Source of the DNA: JARRLC01 sp037387425
GTDB lineage: Bacteria > Pseudomonadota > Alphaproteobacteria > Rhizobiales > Rhodomicrobiaceae
Direction: 5' to 3'
DNA length: 64,000 nucleotides
NCBI GenBank assembly: GCA_037387425.1
Contig: JARRLC010000001.1
Location: 1-64,000 of the forward strand
Positions 32,198 through 43,241 of the stretch are shown one piece after another (positions within the stretch are counted from its first letter, which is position 1; each line of letters starts with the position of its first letter). The position numbers and the translations under genes are program-made. Below the pieces are notes generated by a model. The model had not been told where the DNA came from. It searched no databases and saw only the letters and a program-made list of their open reading frames with translations.

Positions 32198-32845
32198 TCA
32201 CGCGCTAACCGACGGAAACAGCACCTGTGCGCCGGGCCGGGTGCGGACAGCTTCGCCCTCCACCCACGCATCACCGGAAGCAACCAGCTTCAACGCATGC
32301 GGATAAAGCACATGCTCGGCCTTCAGAACGCGCGCCGCCAGCGTGTCAGCGGTGTCGCCCGGCTCAACCGGAACCACGGCCTGCGCGACGATCGGCCCAG
32401 CGTCCATCTCATCGCGGACGAAATGCACCGTTGCGCCGGAAACGCGCACCCCCGCCGCAAGCGCCTGCCCATGCGGATCGAGACCGCGAAACGACGGCAA
32501 CAGCGACGGGTGAATGTTGAGATGGCGGTTGCGCCACGTCTCCACGAACGCCGACGACTGGATGCGCATGAAGCCAGCCATGCAAACCAGCTCCACACCT
32601 GCCGAGCGCAGACGTTCCGTCACCGACTCGTCGAACGCCTCGCGCGAGGGGAAATGCTTGTGATTGATGACCTCAGCAGCGATGCCAGCGGCGCGCGCGG
32701 TCTCAAGGCCAGCGGCTTTCGGGCGATTGGAAATGACGAGCGCGATTTCAGCAGGAAAATCTGGCGCGCGGCACGCCTCGATGAGCGCGGCCATGTTGCT
32801 GCCGCGCCCAGAAATGAGCACACCTACGCGTTTACGCTGTGTCAT
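32198..32845 (-). CDS. purN: Phosphoribosylglycinamide formyltransferase
   Basis: A 215-residue folate-dependent enzyme that formylates GAR in purine synthesis. GVLISGRGSNMAALI is the N-terminal phosphate-binding loop. NIHPSLLPSFRGLDPHGQAL carries the catalytic Asn and His, and VRDEMDAGPIVAQA holds the catalytic Asp. In many rhizobia purM lies directly upstream; here it is absent. It converges on the DUF779 gene with 24 bases between the stops. Confidence 0.96.
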   Translation of the reverse strand: MTQRKRVGVLISGRGSNMAALIEACRAPDFPAEIALVISNRPKAAGLETARAAGIAAEVINHKHFPSREAFDESVTERLRSAGVELVCMAGFMRIQSSAFVETWRNRHLNIHPSLLPSFRGLDPHGQALAAGVRVSGATVHFVRDEMDAGPIVAQAVVPVEPGDTADTLAARVLKAEHVLYPHALKLVASGDAWVEGEAVRTRPGAQVLFPSVSA

Positions 32846-32894
32846 GGTCCGCCGCTTACTAGAGCATCATCTGTTCAAACGAGTGCGCCCTGCC

Positions 32895-32927
32895 GTAGGA
32901 TGGGCTAAGTACAAGCAAAACCCATCG
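32895..32927. repeat. REP-like palindrome, copy 1
   Basis: A 33-base imperfect palindrome starting GTAGGATGGG and ending CCCATCG lies between purN and the atp operon. A similar element is present at 48490-48525. Widespread bacterial intergenic repeats share this GTAGGxTGGG...AACCCA pattern, so these may belong to a genome-wide dispersed family. Confidence 0.55.
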
Positions 32928-33002
32928 CCGCTATTGCGGTTAACAATAACTGTGCTAAGCCGAGCCACATCTTGTGGTTCTTTTGCGTCTCCCAAAGAGA
33001 CT

Positions 33003-33422
33003 TTACGCAGCAGCAGCCAAGCCCAGTTCTTCACGAAGTTCGCGCAACCGCTCCAATGTGAAGGCAGCCTGCGCTTTGGCGTCTTCTTCCTTAGCTATAT
33101 CAAGGAGATCTTCCAAGACCTTGATTTCGCTATCGTAAAGCGCTGCGTTCATTTCTTCCACGGGCACCGCTTTTTCAGCCAGGATAGTCAACACACCATC
33201 AGGGCTAACATCGGCTATACCGCTGCGGACATAAATGTTGCTGAACTTGGTTTTCAGGCCAGGCACTTGCAACACACCGGGCCGCAACGTCGCGACGAAA
33301 GGCGCGTGGCGCGGCAGCACTGTGAAATAGCCTTCCGCGCCAGGCACAATGACTTCCGTAACCTCGGCGGAAACCAGCAAACGCTCAGGCGAGACAAGTT
33401 CGAATTTGAAGATTTCGGCCAT
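33003..33422 (-). CDS. atpC: ATP synthase F1 epsilon subunit
   Basis: 139 residues. The N-terminal beta-sandwich starts with FKFELVSPERLLVSAEVTEVIVPGAEGYFTVLPRHAPF, typical of epsilon, and a C-terminal helical hairpin follows. It links the rotor stalk to the c-ring and restrains ATP hydrolysis. It is the last gene of atpHAGDC, 24 bases after atpD. No strong terminator was seen downstream. Confidence 0.96.
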   Translation of the reverse strand: MAEIFKFELVSPERLLVSAEVTEVIVPGAEGYFTVLPRHAPFVATLRPGVLQVPGLKTKFSNIYVRSGIADVSPDGVLTILAEKAVPVEEMNAALYDSEIKVLEDLLDIAKEEDAKAQAAFTLERLRELREELGLAAAA

Positions 33423-33446
33423 GGCCGCGTTGTCTCCCTTTTTCGC

Positions 33447-34889
33447 CTAAGCGACTTCTGCGGCCAGTTCCTCAGCCTTCTGAACGGCTTCTTCGATAGT
33501 GCCGACCATGTAGAACGCTTGTTCTGGCAGGTGATCGTACTCGCCTTCCACGAGGCCCTTGAAGCCTTTCACCGTGTCTTCGATAGACACCAGAACGCCT
33601 GGTTTGCCGGTAAACACCTCAGCAACATGGAACGGCTGCGACAAGAAGCGCTCAATCTTACGGGCGCGGGCCACAGTGATCTTGTCGTCTTCCGAGAGTT
33701 CGTCCATGCCGAGAATGGCGATGATGTCTTGCAGCGACTTGTATTTCTGCAAGACTTCTTGCACGCGGCGGGCGACATTGTAGTGCTCCTCGCCGACGAC
33801 GCGCGGCTCAAGCGCGCGCGAGGTGGAATCAAGCGGGTCCACAGCCGGATAGATGCCTTTTTCCGAGATCGCACGCGACAACACGGTCGTGGCGTCCAAG
33901 TGAGCGAAGGAGGTAGCTGGCGCCGGGTCGGTCAAGTCGTCGGCCGGCACGTAAATGGCCTGCACCGAGGTGATCGAGCCCTTGGATGTGGACGTGATGC
34001 GTTCTTGCAGTTCGCCCATGTCGGTGGAGAGCGTCGGCTGATAGCCCACAGCAGAAGGGATGCGGCCTAGAAGCGCCGACACCTCAGAACCGGCCTGCGT
34101 GAAACGGAAAATATTGTCCACGAAGAACAGCACGTCCTGGCCCTGATCGCGGAAATATTCTGCCACCGTCAGGCCGGAAAGACCGACGCGAGCGCGTGCT
34201 CCGGGAGGCTCGTTCATCTGACCGAACACAAGGGCGCATTTCGACCCTGCCGCAGAACCGTTGTTCTTATGCGGATCGACATTCACGCCGGATTCGATCA
34301 TTTCGTGGTAGAGGTCGTTCCCTTCGCGGGTGCGCTCGCCCACGCCAGCGAACACGGAATAACCACCGTGCGCCTTAGCAATGTTGTTGATCAGCTCCTG
34401 GATGAGCACGGTCTTGCCCACACCAGCGCCGCCGAACAGCCCGACTTTACCGCCTTTGGAGTATGGCGCCAGCAGGTCCACGACCTTAATGCCGGTGACG
34501 AGAATTTCCACCTCGGTGGACTGTTCCACGAAAGAAGGCGCTTGAGCGTGAATTGGACGGCGCTCGGTGGTATTCACCGGACCGGCTTCGTCGATGGCAT
34601 CGCCGATCACGTTCATGATGCGGCCCAGAGTTTCGTCTCCCACCGGGATGGCGATTGCCTGGCCTGTGTCCCTAACATCCTGACCACGCACCAGACCTTC
34701 GGTAGAGTCCATAGCCACGGTACGCACGGTGTTTTCGCCCAGATGCTGAGCGACTTCCAGCACGAGCCGGTTGCCCTGGTTCTCTGTTTCAAGCGCATTG
34801 AGAATTGAGGGCAGATGTCCGTCGAACTGGACGTCCACCACGGCGCCCGTCACCTGTCTCACGTGGCCAGTCGCTTTTCCGTTCAGCAT
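33447..34889 (-). CDS. atpD: ATP synthase F1 beta subunit
   Basis: 480 residues, the catalytic subunit of F1. GGAGVGKTVLIQELINNIA is the Walker A region and VLFFVDNIFRFTQAG carries Walker B. The catalytic Glu lies in GVGERTREGNDLYHEM. Length is in the usual range. It is encoded between atpG and atpC. Confidence 0.98.
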   Translation of the reverse strand: MLNGKATGHVRQVTGAVVDVQFDGHLPSILNALETENQGNRLVLEVAQHLGENTVRTVAMDSTEGLVRGQDVRDTGQAIAIPVGDETLGRIMNVIGDAIDEAGPVNTTERRPIHAQAPSFVEQSTEVEILVTGIKVVDLLAPYSKGGKVGLFGGAGVGKTVLIQELINNIAKAHGGYSVFAGVGERTREGNDLYHEMIESGVNVDPHKNNGSAAGSKCALVFGQMNEPPGARARVGLSGLTVAEYFRDQGQDVLFFVDNIFRFTQAGSEVSALLGRIPSAVGYQPTLSTDMGELQERITSTSKGSITSVQAIYVPADDLTDPAPATSFAHLDATTVLSRAISEKGIYPAVDPLDSTSRALEPRVVGEEHYNVARRVQEVLQKYKSLQDIIAILGMDELSEDDKITVARARKIERFLSQPFHVAEVFTGKPGVLVSIEDTVKGFKGLVEGEYDHLPEQAFYMVGTIEEAVQKAEELAAEVA

Positions 34890-34971
34890 TTGAGGTATTC
34901 CTGTCGTCTTTCAGCCTAACCCGGCGTTGTTGGTGTATTGCTCTGAAAAATTTCTAGTTCAGTCGTTCCGC

Positions 34972-35865
34972 CTAAAGCGCCTCTGCACCAGAGATGATTT
35001 CGATCAGCTCTTTGGTAATTTGCGCCTGACGGCTACGGTTATATGTCAATGTCAGCTTGTCGATCATTTCTCCGGCGTTACGCGTTGCAGAGTCCATGGC
35101 GGTCATTTGCGATGCGTAGAACCCCGCGAGGTTCTCCATAAGCGCCCGGAAAATCTGTGTGGCGATGTTACGCGGCAGAAGATCGTTCAAGATGTCCTCT
35201 TCATCCGGCTCAAAGGTATATTCTGCACCCGACGCATCGACTGTTTTCTCTTCCTCATGCGAGGCATGGGGAAGACGCGCGGGGATGAGTTGCAGCGGTT
35301 TGGGCCGTTGCGTCAGAATGTTTTTGAACTCGGAGAAATACAGCGTCATCACATCGAACTCGCCATTTTCGAAGCGGCGCAGGACATTATTGGCAATGTC
35401 CTGAGCATGCGCATAGGTGAGTTGACGTACACTGCGCAGATCTACTGTATCAATAATGAGCTTATCGAACTCACGGCGGAGTACATCGGAGCCTTTGCGG
35501 CCCACACAGATAAGCTTCACCTGTTTGCCTTGCGCCTGGAGCGTGCGGATATGATCGCGCGCCATACGGATGATGTTGCTGTTGAACGCGCCTGCGAGCC
35601 CGCGTTCAGCGGTCATCACGACCAGCAAATGCACATCTGACTTGCCAGTGCCAATCAAGAGCGGCGATGCGCTAGTCTTGCTTCCCAGGCGGGCATTCAG
35701 ATTTGCCAGAATAGCGTCCATCCGCTCGGCATAAGGCTTGGAGGCAACAGCGGCGTCTTGCGCCCGGCGCAATTTAGCCGCCGCCACCATTTGCATGGCC
35801 TTGGTGATTTTTCGCGTCGCTTTGACAGAGCCAATGCGATTGCGAAGATCTTTCAAGCTTGGCAT
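34972..35865 (-). CDS. atpG: ATP synthase F1 gamma subunit
   Basis: 297 residues, the central rotor shaft. The N-terminal helix PSLKDLRNRIGSVKATRKITKAMQMVAAAKLR and the C-terminal helix MDSATRNAGEMIDKLTLTYNRSRQAQITKELIEIISGA form the coiled coil inserted in the alpha3beta3 ring. It sits between atpA and atpD as in other alphaproteobacteria. Confidence 0.97.
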   Translation of the reverse strand: MPSLKDLRNRIGSVKATRKITKAMQMVAAAKLRRAQDAAVASKPYAERMDAILANLNARLGSKTSASPLLIGTGKSDVHLLVVMTAERGLAGAFNSNIIRMARDHIRTLQAQGKQVKLICVGRKGSDVLRREFDKLIIDTVDLRSVRQLTYAHAQDIANNVLRRFENGEFDVMTLYFSEFKNILTQRPKPLQLIPARLPHASHEEEKTVDASGAEYTFEPDEEDILNDLLPRNIATQIFRALMENLAGFYASQMTAMDSATRNAGEMIDKLTLTYNRSRQAQITKELIEIISGAEAL

Positions 35866-35913
35866 TGCATCCCCGCCAGTTGCTTCATAGGACTGGTCAC
35901 AGCAAACGAACCT

Positions 35914-37446
35914 TTACGCGCTGAAGTTTTTAGCGAACGTATCAAGTACATCTTTTAGCTGTGCTTCCAGTTCTTTGGTCAGTTGTTTTTGTTTGCGAAT
36001 TTCGCTTAGAAGATTTGCATGGCTTCCACGCAGGGTGGTTAGCAGATCATCTTCGAAACTCCGCACGGCTTTTAACGGCAAAGAATCAAGGTAGCCACGC
36101 GTTCCGGCGAAAATCACGCAGACCTGCTCTTCCATCTGGAGCGGCGAGAACTGCGGCTGCTTGAGAAGCTCGGTTAGACGTGCGCCGCGCGCCAGCAGAC
36201 GTTGCGTAGTGGCGTCAAGGTCAGACCCGAACTGTGCGAAGGCCGCCATCTCGCGATACTGCGCGAGTTCGCCCTTCAGCGAGCCGGCCACCTGCTTCAT
36301 AGCCTTAACCTGTGCGGACGACCCCACACGCGACACCGAAACACCGACGTTCACCGCTGGACGAACGCCTTGGTAGAACAGATCGGTTTCAAGGAAGATC
36401 TGCCCGTCAGTGATGGAAATCACGTTGGTTGGGATGTAGGCCGACACGTCATTCGCTTGCGTCTCAATCACTGGCAGCGCTGTCAGCGAACCGGAACCAT
36501 GGTCTGAGTTCAGCTTCGCGGCGCGTTCCAGCAAGCGGGAGTGCAGGTAGAACACGTCGCCAGGGAAAGCTTCACGTCCGGGCGGACGGCGAAGCAGTAG
36601 CGACATTTGGCGATAAGCTACGGCCTGCTTGGAAAGATCGTCATACACAATCAAGCCATGCATGCTGTTGTCGCGGAAATATTCGCCCATGGCGCAACCG
36701 GAATATGGCGCGATAAACTGCATCGGCGCCGGATCGGAAGCTGTGGCGGCGATAACGATTGAATATTCAAGCGCGCCGTGTTCTTCGAGCACCTTCACGA
36801 ATTGTGCGACGGTGGAGCGCTTCTGGCCAACTGCGACATAAACACAGTAAAGCTTCTGGCTTTCGTCACCACTTTCGTTGATGGCTTTCTGATTGAGGAT
36901 CGTATCAAGCGCCACTGCCGTTTTACCGGTCTGGCGGTCACCGATGATCAATTCACGCTGGCCGCGTCCGACTGGGATGAGCGCATCGATGGCCTTGAGG
37001 CCAGTCGCCATCGGTTCGTGCACCGACTGGCGAGGCAAAATGCCAGGCGCTTTCACATCCACGCGGCGATATTCGGTCGCCTCAATAGGACCACGTCCGT
37101 CGATTGGATTACCGAGGGCGTCCACCACCCGGCCGAGAAGCCCTTTACCGACTGGCACTTCCACGATGCTGCCGGTCCGCTTGACGACGTCGCCTTCTTT
37201 AATTTCGCGGTCTTCACCGAAGATCACGATACCGACGTTATCGACTTCCAAGTTCAACGCCATCCCACGGATGCCGTTAGCAAACTCGACCATCTCACCG
37301 GCCTGCACGTTATCGAGCCCGTAGACACGGGCGATACCGTCACCAACCGATAACACCTGGCCGATCTCCGAAACCTCGGCCTCCTGGCCGAATTTCTTGA
37401 TCTGCTCTTTCAGGATCGAGGAAATTTCCGAGGCCCGGATTTCCAT
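35914..37446 (-). CDS. atpA: ATP synthase F1 alpha subunit
   Basis: 510 residues, the non-catalytic nucleotide-binding subunit. The P-loop is GDRQTGKTAVALD, and the regulatory/arginine-finger region VGSSAQVKAMKQVAG is intact. The start codon overlaps the atpH stop by one base (TGATG), a sign of tight coupling. The Fo genes (atpB, E, F) are not in the window, consistent with the split F1/Fo operons of Rhizobiales. Confidence 0.98.
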   Translation of the reverse strand: MEIRASEISSILKEQIKKFGQEAEVSEIGQVLSVGDGIARVYGLDNVQAGEMVEFANGIRGMALNLEVDNVGIVIFGEDREIKEGDVVKRTGSIVEVPVGKGLLGRVVDALGNPIDGRGPIEATEYRRVDVKAPGILPRQSVHEPMATGLKAIDALIPVGRGQRELIIGDRQTGKTAVALDTILNQKAINESGDESQKLYCVYVAVGQKRSTVAQFVKVLEEHGALEYSIVIAATASDPAPMQFIAPYSGCAMGEYFRDNSMHGLIVYDDLSKQAVAYRQMSLLLRRPPGREAFPGDVFYLHSRLLERAAKLNSDHGSGSLTALPVIETQANDVSAYIPTNVISITDGQIFLETDLFYQGVRPAVNVGVSVSRVGSSAQVKAMKQVAGSLKGELAQYREMAAFAQFGSDLDATTQRLLARGARLTELLKQPQFSPLQMEEQVCVIFAGTRGYLDSLPLKAVRSFEDDLLTTLRGSHANLLSEIRKQKQLTKELEAQLKDVLDTFAKNFSA

Positions 37447-38006
37447 CAGCCCACCTCTTTCATAGCGATTTTCAGATTGTTCAACTTAGTGCGGATCGAA
37501 GAGTCGATCATGCGGCTGCCGATTTTGACGACAAGTCCGCCCAGAATTGAGGGATCGACTTTCGAATTCAGTGTAATGTGTTTGCCTGTCTTCGCGCTCA
37601 ACTCCGCTTTGAGCTGTTGCGCATGCGCATCACCCAGCGGAATGGCGGAAACAACTTCGGCAGTCAGCTCATCGCGGCTGCCAACTGTCAACTTGCGGAA
37701 ATTTGCGATGATCTCGCTAAGAGCTGATAGGCGGCGATTCTTGACCAGGAGCTGAAGGAAATTTTGTGCCAAATCCCCCAAATCAACCTTTTCAGAAATC
37801 AGCGTCACCACCTGCGACTGATTATGTGCGGAAAATAATGGACTCAGCACAAAGCGTCGCAATGTTTCGCTCTCTTTCAAAAGCCCGTCGAGCTGGATAA
37901 GCGCTGCTTCCGTCGCTTCCAACTCATTTTGCTCGCGTGCGAGTTCGAACAGGGCTATCGCATAGCGTCCTGCCACGCCCGACACGTGGGTGTCTTCGCT
38001 AGTCAC
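37446..38006 (-). CDS. atpH: ATP synthase F1 delta subunit
   Basis: 186 residues, the stator subunit joining alpha to the b stalk. The conserved VAGRYAIALFELA at the N-terminus and SILGGLVVKIGSRMIDSSIRTKLNNLK at the C-terminus are typical. The start is a GTG at 38006. First gene of the atpHAGDC operon; the promoter should lie in the following 300 bases. Confidence 0.96.
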   Translation of the reverse strand: MTSEDTHVSGVAGRYAIALFELAREQNELEATEAALIQLDGLLKESETLRRFVLSPLFSAHNQSQVVTLISEKVDLGDLAQNFLQLLVKNRRLSALSEIIANFRKLTVGSRDELTAEVVSAIPLGDAHAQQLKAELSAKTGKHITLNSKVDPSILGGLVVKIGSRMIDSSIRTKLNNLKIAMKEVG

Positions 38007-38307
38007 CTTAGCGCTCTCTCTGTGTCTATCCTGCGGGTATGAAATCGTCAGGATTGTCGCAAGAATTAAACTGCGGCAATAAGGCTTTCCCCCATCGAAT
38101 TAACATGGAGCCCTTTGCCGAGGGTTCTCTAGCACAGGCATTGTATACAGCGCAACCCGTTACAATATAGCTTTTTTGATTTAAATTGCCGCTGAAACTG
38201 AGATATTTCATAAACAGAACATTGCAGCTTCGATATGCTGTCCGGACATCACGCACGTTACGCATCGTAGCGCCGTGCGTCTACCCCCGAAGTCTTCCTG
38301 GCCACTT
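38007..38307. other. Region upstream of the atp operon
   Basis: About 300 bases, presumed to hold the atpH promoter. An A+T-rich patch (38160-38200) stands out. No -35/-10 pair with correct spacing, terminator or small gene could be identified with confidence. Confidence 0.4.
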
Positions 38308-40008
38308 TTAAGGAGATATGCGCGTAACCGCACCAGGTATCTGGGTTGGATCGACGCCAATTTCATCAATAAGCATCTTAGCGAATTCGTCGGTCTGGAT
38401 CATCAGCGCTTCCGCCCAAAGCTTACGGCTCACAGCAACAAAGCGCTTCCCAACAGATGATTTCACAAAATTTAGATAGCTCTCTAATTCTTCATTACTT
38501 ATATTCCGGTATGCGTAGACATATGCAGCGTAAATATTCTGCTGAGCTTGTTGCAACATCTGTTTCTGCCTACGCAAATATTGCCTCTGCATGTCTTCAG
38601 GATTTACCGGCCTCTTTAGCGCAGTCATAACAGCGGCCGGGATAGCAACGTTCATAATGCGATTCATGGAAAGGGCGTCTTCAAGCGCACCGTTTGCCTC
38701 CATAATCTCGCGATATAAACCATCACGAAAAGGATCGACATTGTGGCGCTGTATATATCTGCCAATTTTCCTAGGATTTCTTAGCATCAAACGCATCGTG
38801 CTTCTTTCAGCACTGAATAAACGCTTACCAAGTTCAGATGTGAAAAAGTTAAGAAGCTGCCGTTTTTGCCCTGGCCTCAGCTCTTCGTCCAAAGCATCGT
38901 CTATAATCGCAAGAACTTTCTCATGGCTATACGCAACCGGCGCAAGCCGTTTTACGTAACGCATGAGTTGTTTTCGTTGAGCACGTTGATCTCTGTTTGC
39001 TACTGGCGTAGCGTTAAACCCTGCAATGACCAACGCGGGAAAGCTTTTTGCAAACTCAACAGCGTTTGAATTTATAAGAAGTTCTTTGTTTTTTAAGTCT
39101 CTTACAGCTCTTCCAGAACCCCTGTGGTTTATTCTATCGTTTGAAGCTGTGCCGTTATCCGATATGCCCTCATACTTATTACCGGAGTTCTTACCACCTT
39201 TAACAGACCCGATAATCCTGTTCGCCAATTCATCGGTCTGGACCATCAATGCTTCGGTCAACAGCTTACGCTTAAGAGCAATATAGCGACTACCAACAGG
39301 GGACTGAAGGAAATTTAAATATTCTTCAAGTTCATTTATAGGAACATCTTTTAAAGCACGGACATAAATCACATATGTATATTGCTCAAAGGTAGACTTA
39401 AGCCGCCTTTCAGCGACCAAATACTGCCTCGCCATATCATCCATATTCGCAGGAACTTTCATCGCTTTCATGATAGCGCCTGGAATAGCAACATAGGTAA
39501 CGCGCATCATGGAGAGCGCGTCATCAAGCAGCCCTCTGGCCTTGATTATGTCTTGGTATAATGTGACCCGATCGGCAGGGGGCGATATTTTCTGCTTGAG
39601 GTATTTTTGTACATTCTTAGACACCCTCCCCGTGGCGACATTAACTTTTTGTACAATGCGCTTAGTGGAGCGGGACGAATAAAAAGAAATTAGCTGCTTT
39701 TTCTCATAATCTGTGAGCTCCTTAGAAAGCTCATCATCAACAATAGCCAGAATTTTCTTGGAATCATACGCCTGAGGTATCAACTTCTGAAGAAGACGTA
39801 GGGCAGGACCAACGTCTTTCAACTTATTTTTCTTTGCGTAAGTATCAAATACACTAATCAGTGATTGAGATATATCTCTCGCAGTGCCCGCAACACCTGA
39901 TTTTTTTAACAGAATTTCATTTTTTAATCTTTGCGCTTCCGCTCCTGTGGCGGCAGCAACAAGCATCATGCTGATGACTACCCCTAACACCAGCCTGAAA
40001 ACTCGCAT
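38308..40008 (-). CDS. Exported protein with two tandem DUF2059-like domains
   Basis: 566 residues. A signal peptide (1-26) ends at ATGAEA. Two homologous halves follow, about residues 65-275 and 345-550. Matching landmarks are KILAIVDDELSKEL / KVLAIIDDALDEEL, LLDDALSMMRVTYVAIPGAIM / ALEDALSMNRIMNVAIPAAVM, and ELEEYLNFLQSPVGSRY / ELESYLNFVKSSVGKRF. The latter motif resembles DUF2059. Each half also ends with EALM-QTDE. Ordinary DUF2059 proteins carry one copy of about 150-200 residues, so this is an internal duplication, well diverged and therefore old. Function unknown; predicted periplasmic and largely helical. Confidence 0.82.
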   Translation of the reverse strand: MRVFRLVLGVVISMMLVAAATGAEAQRLKNEILLKKSGVAGTARDISQSLISVFDTYAKKNKLKDVGPALRLLQKLIPQAYDSKKILAIVDDELSKELTDYEKKQLISFYSSRSTKRIVQKVNVATGRVSKNVQKYLKQKISPPADRVTLYQDIIKARGLLDDALSMMRVTYVAIPGAIMKAMKVPANMDDMARQYLVAERRLKSTFEQYTYVIYVRALKDVPINELEEYLNFLQSPVGSRYIALKRKLLTEALMVQTDELANRIIGSVKGGKNSGNKYEGISDNGTASNDRINHRGSGRAVRDLKNKELLINSNAVEFAKSFPALVIAGFNATPVANRDQRAQRKQLMRYVKRLAPVAYSHEKVLAIIDDALDEELRPGQKRQLLNFFTSELGKRLFSAERSTMRLMLRNPRKIGRYIQRHNVDPFRDGLYREIMEANGALEDALSMNRIMNVAIPAAVMTALKRPVNPEDMQRQYLRRQKQMLQQAQQNIYAAYVYAYRNISNEELESYLNFVKSSVGKRFVAVSRKLWAEALMIQTDEFAKMLIDEIGVDPTQIPGAVTRISP

Positions 40009-40321
40009 TCCGACCTCCTCGAAAAATGCATCACAAATTTGCGCCGCACACGAAGCGTGCAGAAAAATAATGCACGCCCGCCACCATATTTGCAGTGAAA
40101 TATGGCCAGACCACAGTTTATTGCCGAATTATCGTCTTTGCACGACACATGTCCACCGATCCCGTTGCCATTTGCGTCGGGTCGCTAGTGCATTGATCCA
40201 AACGGATGGTTACACAGGAGTTTGGTGAATCGATGCATAAACAAAGAGCTGGCGCGCTGACATATGAATCTTTTGAATGCGTCAGCGCACTAGCATATTC
40301 GAGATGGCAGAATTTAAAGGC
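40009..40321. other. Intergenic region upstream of the duplicated-domain protein gene
   Basis: 313 bases with no supported gene. GCGTGCA (40055-40061) and TGCACGC (40071-40077) form a perfect 7-base hairpin about 50 bases upstream of the minus-strand start at 40008, perhaps in its 5' leader or acting as an operator. Confidence 0.45.
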
Positions 40322-40999
40322 TCAGTCTTTAGTTTTCCCAGGAGCAGGCAATTTGCGCGACGGATCGAGCCGCAAATCGAGATACTCATCCACGTTCACC
40401 ATGAGATCGTCGATCCTGTCCTCAAAAAAATGATTGGCGCCCGGAACAGTGTGATGGCTAACAACGATGCCTTTTTGCGTCTTCAGTTTTTCAACAAGCG
40501 TTTTCACCGACTCAGGTGGAACCACGCGGTCTTCCTCGCCATTGATCATCACCCCTGATGACGGACAAGGCGCCAGAAAACTAAAGTCGTAAAGATTGGC
40601 TGGTGGCGCTATCGAGACAAAACCGTCGATTTCCGGCCGGCGCATGAGAAGCTGCATCGCGATCCACGAACCGAACGACACACCTGCAATCCAGCACGAC
40701 CGCGCATCCGGGTTATAGATTTGCAGCCAGTCAAGCGCAGTGGCGGCATCGGACAATTCGCCAGGACCATTATCGAACAGCCCCTGACTCCGCCCTACCC
40801 CGCGAAAGTTGAATCGTAATACCGAGAAACCGCGCTTTACGAAGGAATAGTAGAGATTGTACACGATCTGATTATTCATAGTGCCGCCAAATTGCGGGTG
40901 CGGATGCAAAATCACCGCAATGGGCGCAAAACTCGTAGGTTCATGATGATAGCGGGCTTCGATGCGCCCAGCCGGGCCGTTTATGATGACTTCAGGCAT
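40322..40999 (-). CDS. Alpha/beta hydrolase
   Basis: 225 residues from ATG 40999; the frame is open to 41041 but the extension lacks homology. The nucleophile elbow is GVSFGSW, with oxyanion-type HPHPQFGGTMNN near residue 33-44 and the catalytic His in PGANHFFED. This short intracellular hydrolase family is common in Rhizobiales, often near SUF genes. The substrate cannot be inferred. It is divergent from iscR, with 270 bases between. Confidence 0.88.
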   Translation of the reverse strand: MPEVIINGPAGRIEARYHHEPTSFAPIAVILHPHPQFGGTMNNQIVYNLYYSFVKRGFSVLRFNFRGVGRSQGLFDNGPGELSDAATALDWLQIYNPDARSCWIAGVSFGSWIAMQLLMRRPEIDGFVSIAPPANLYDFSFLAPCPSSGVMINGEEDRVVPPESVKTLVEKLKTQKGIVVSHHTVPGANHFFEDRIDDLMVNVDEYLDLRLDPSRKLPAPGKTKD

Positions 41000-41099
41000 G
41001 ATTTGAACTTTTCGATGAAGGGATGTTAACAGTTGCCACAAATGCGCTCATACAGAAAGGGGTATTCGCTACTAGCCAATATCACAACTTGTCGCAAGA

Positions 41100-41132
41100 A
41101 AACTTGACTCCCATTGTCGGAATTTCTATATA
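41100..41132 (+). promoter_or_regulatory. iscR-suf promoter with overlapping IscR type 1-like site
   Basis: TTGACT (41104-41109) and TATATA (41127-41132) are spaced by 17 bases, a good sigma-70 type promoter. The segment CTTGACT-N6-GTCGG overlapping the -35 resembles the E. coli type 1 IscR box (core YYGACT...GTCRR). This arrangement would let holo-IscR repress the operon when Fe-S supply is sufficient. The leader to the iscR ATG is about 130 bases. Confidence 0.55.
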
Positions 41133-41269
41133 TCAAAGGTTACGACATTGTATACTGCTTCTAAGCGAACACCGCGCATACACAATTAGGGAAGTCTCAT
41201 AGCACAACTGCCCCAACGGTCCGCAAGCTGAAACCGCACGGGCATCCCTCAGGAAAGGCCGGAATTTAC

Positions 41270-41771
41270 ATGCAGCTTAGTACAAAAGGCCGTTATGCCG
41301 TGCTCGCAATGGTCGAACTGGCGCGTCACGATACAACAACATCCCTGCCACTGAGCGCGATTGCCGAGCGCCAGCAGATTTCCACCGCGTATCTCGAACA
41401 GCTTTTCATGAAATTGCGTCGTGGCGGTCTTGTAAAAGCTATCAGAGGCCCAAAAGGTGGATACCGGCTCGCTTTACAGCCTTCCGAAATTAGTATTGCT
41501 TCTATAATGGCGGCCACGGACGAAAACGTCCGCATGAACCGCTGCTCTCCCGAGCATATGGAGTGGTGCCTGGGGTCGCAACAATGCGCGGCGCATAATC
41601 TGTGGGAAGCCATGCAAAATCATATCGCAAATTTTCTGGAAGCCGTAACGCTGCAAAACGTACTCGATGATGACTTCTCATACGCGACCGAAGCAACCGC
41701 GTATTCCCCGCAAAATAACAGCACTAGCAGCACGCAACACGGAAAAGCCGCACAGCCTGAGGAGAAAGTAA

Positions 41772-41782
<11 letters not shown>
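41270..41782 (+). CDS. iscR: Rrf2-family Fe-S regulator IscR
   Basis: 170 residues. The winged helix starts MQLSTKGRYAVLAMVELARH, and GPKGGYRLA is the family wing. Three cysteines in NRCSPEHMEWCLGSQQCAAHNLW match the [2Fe-2S]-ligating cluster of IscR. It senses Fe-S status and represses the cluster-assembly operon. The gene overlaps sufB by 11 bases, so it is the first gene of the SUF operon. Confidence 0.94.

Positions 41783-43237
<1,455 letters not shown>

Positions 43238-43241
<4 letters not shown>

Noticed and set aside
32965..32985. GAGCCACA/TGTGGTTC hairpin followed by TTTT as an atp operon terminator
   Set aside because: The T-tract is on the plus strand, opposite to the direction of the atp operon, and no plus-strand gene precedes it closely.
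32664..34070. Plus-strand open frame opposite purN, atpC and atpD
   Set aside because: A shadow of highly conserved minus-strand ATP synthase genes.
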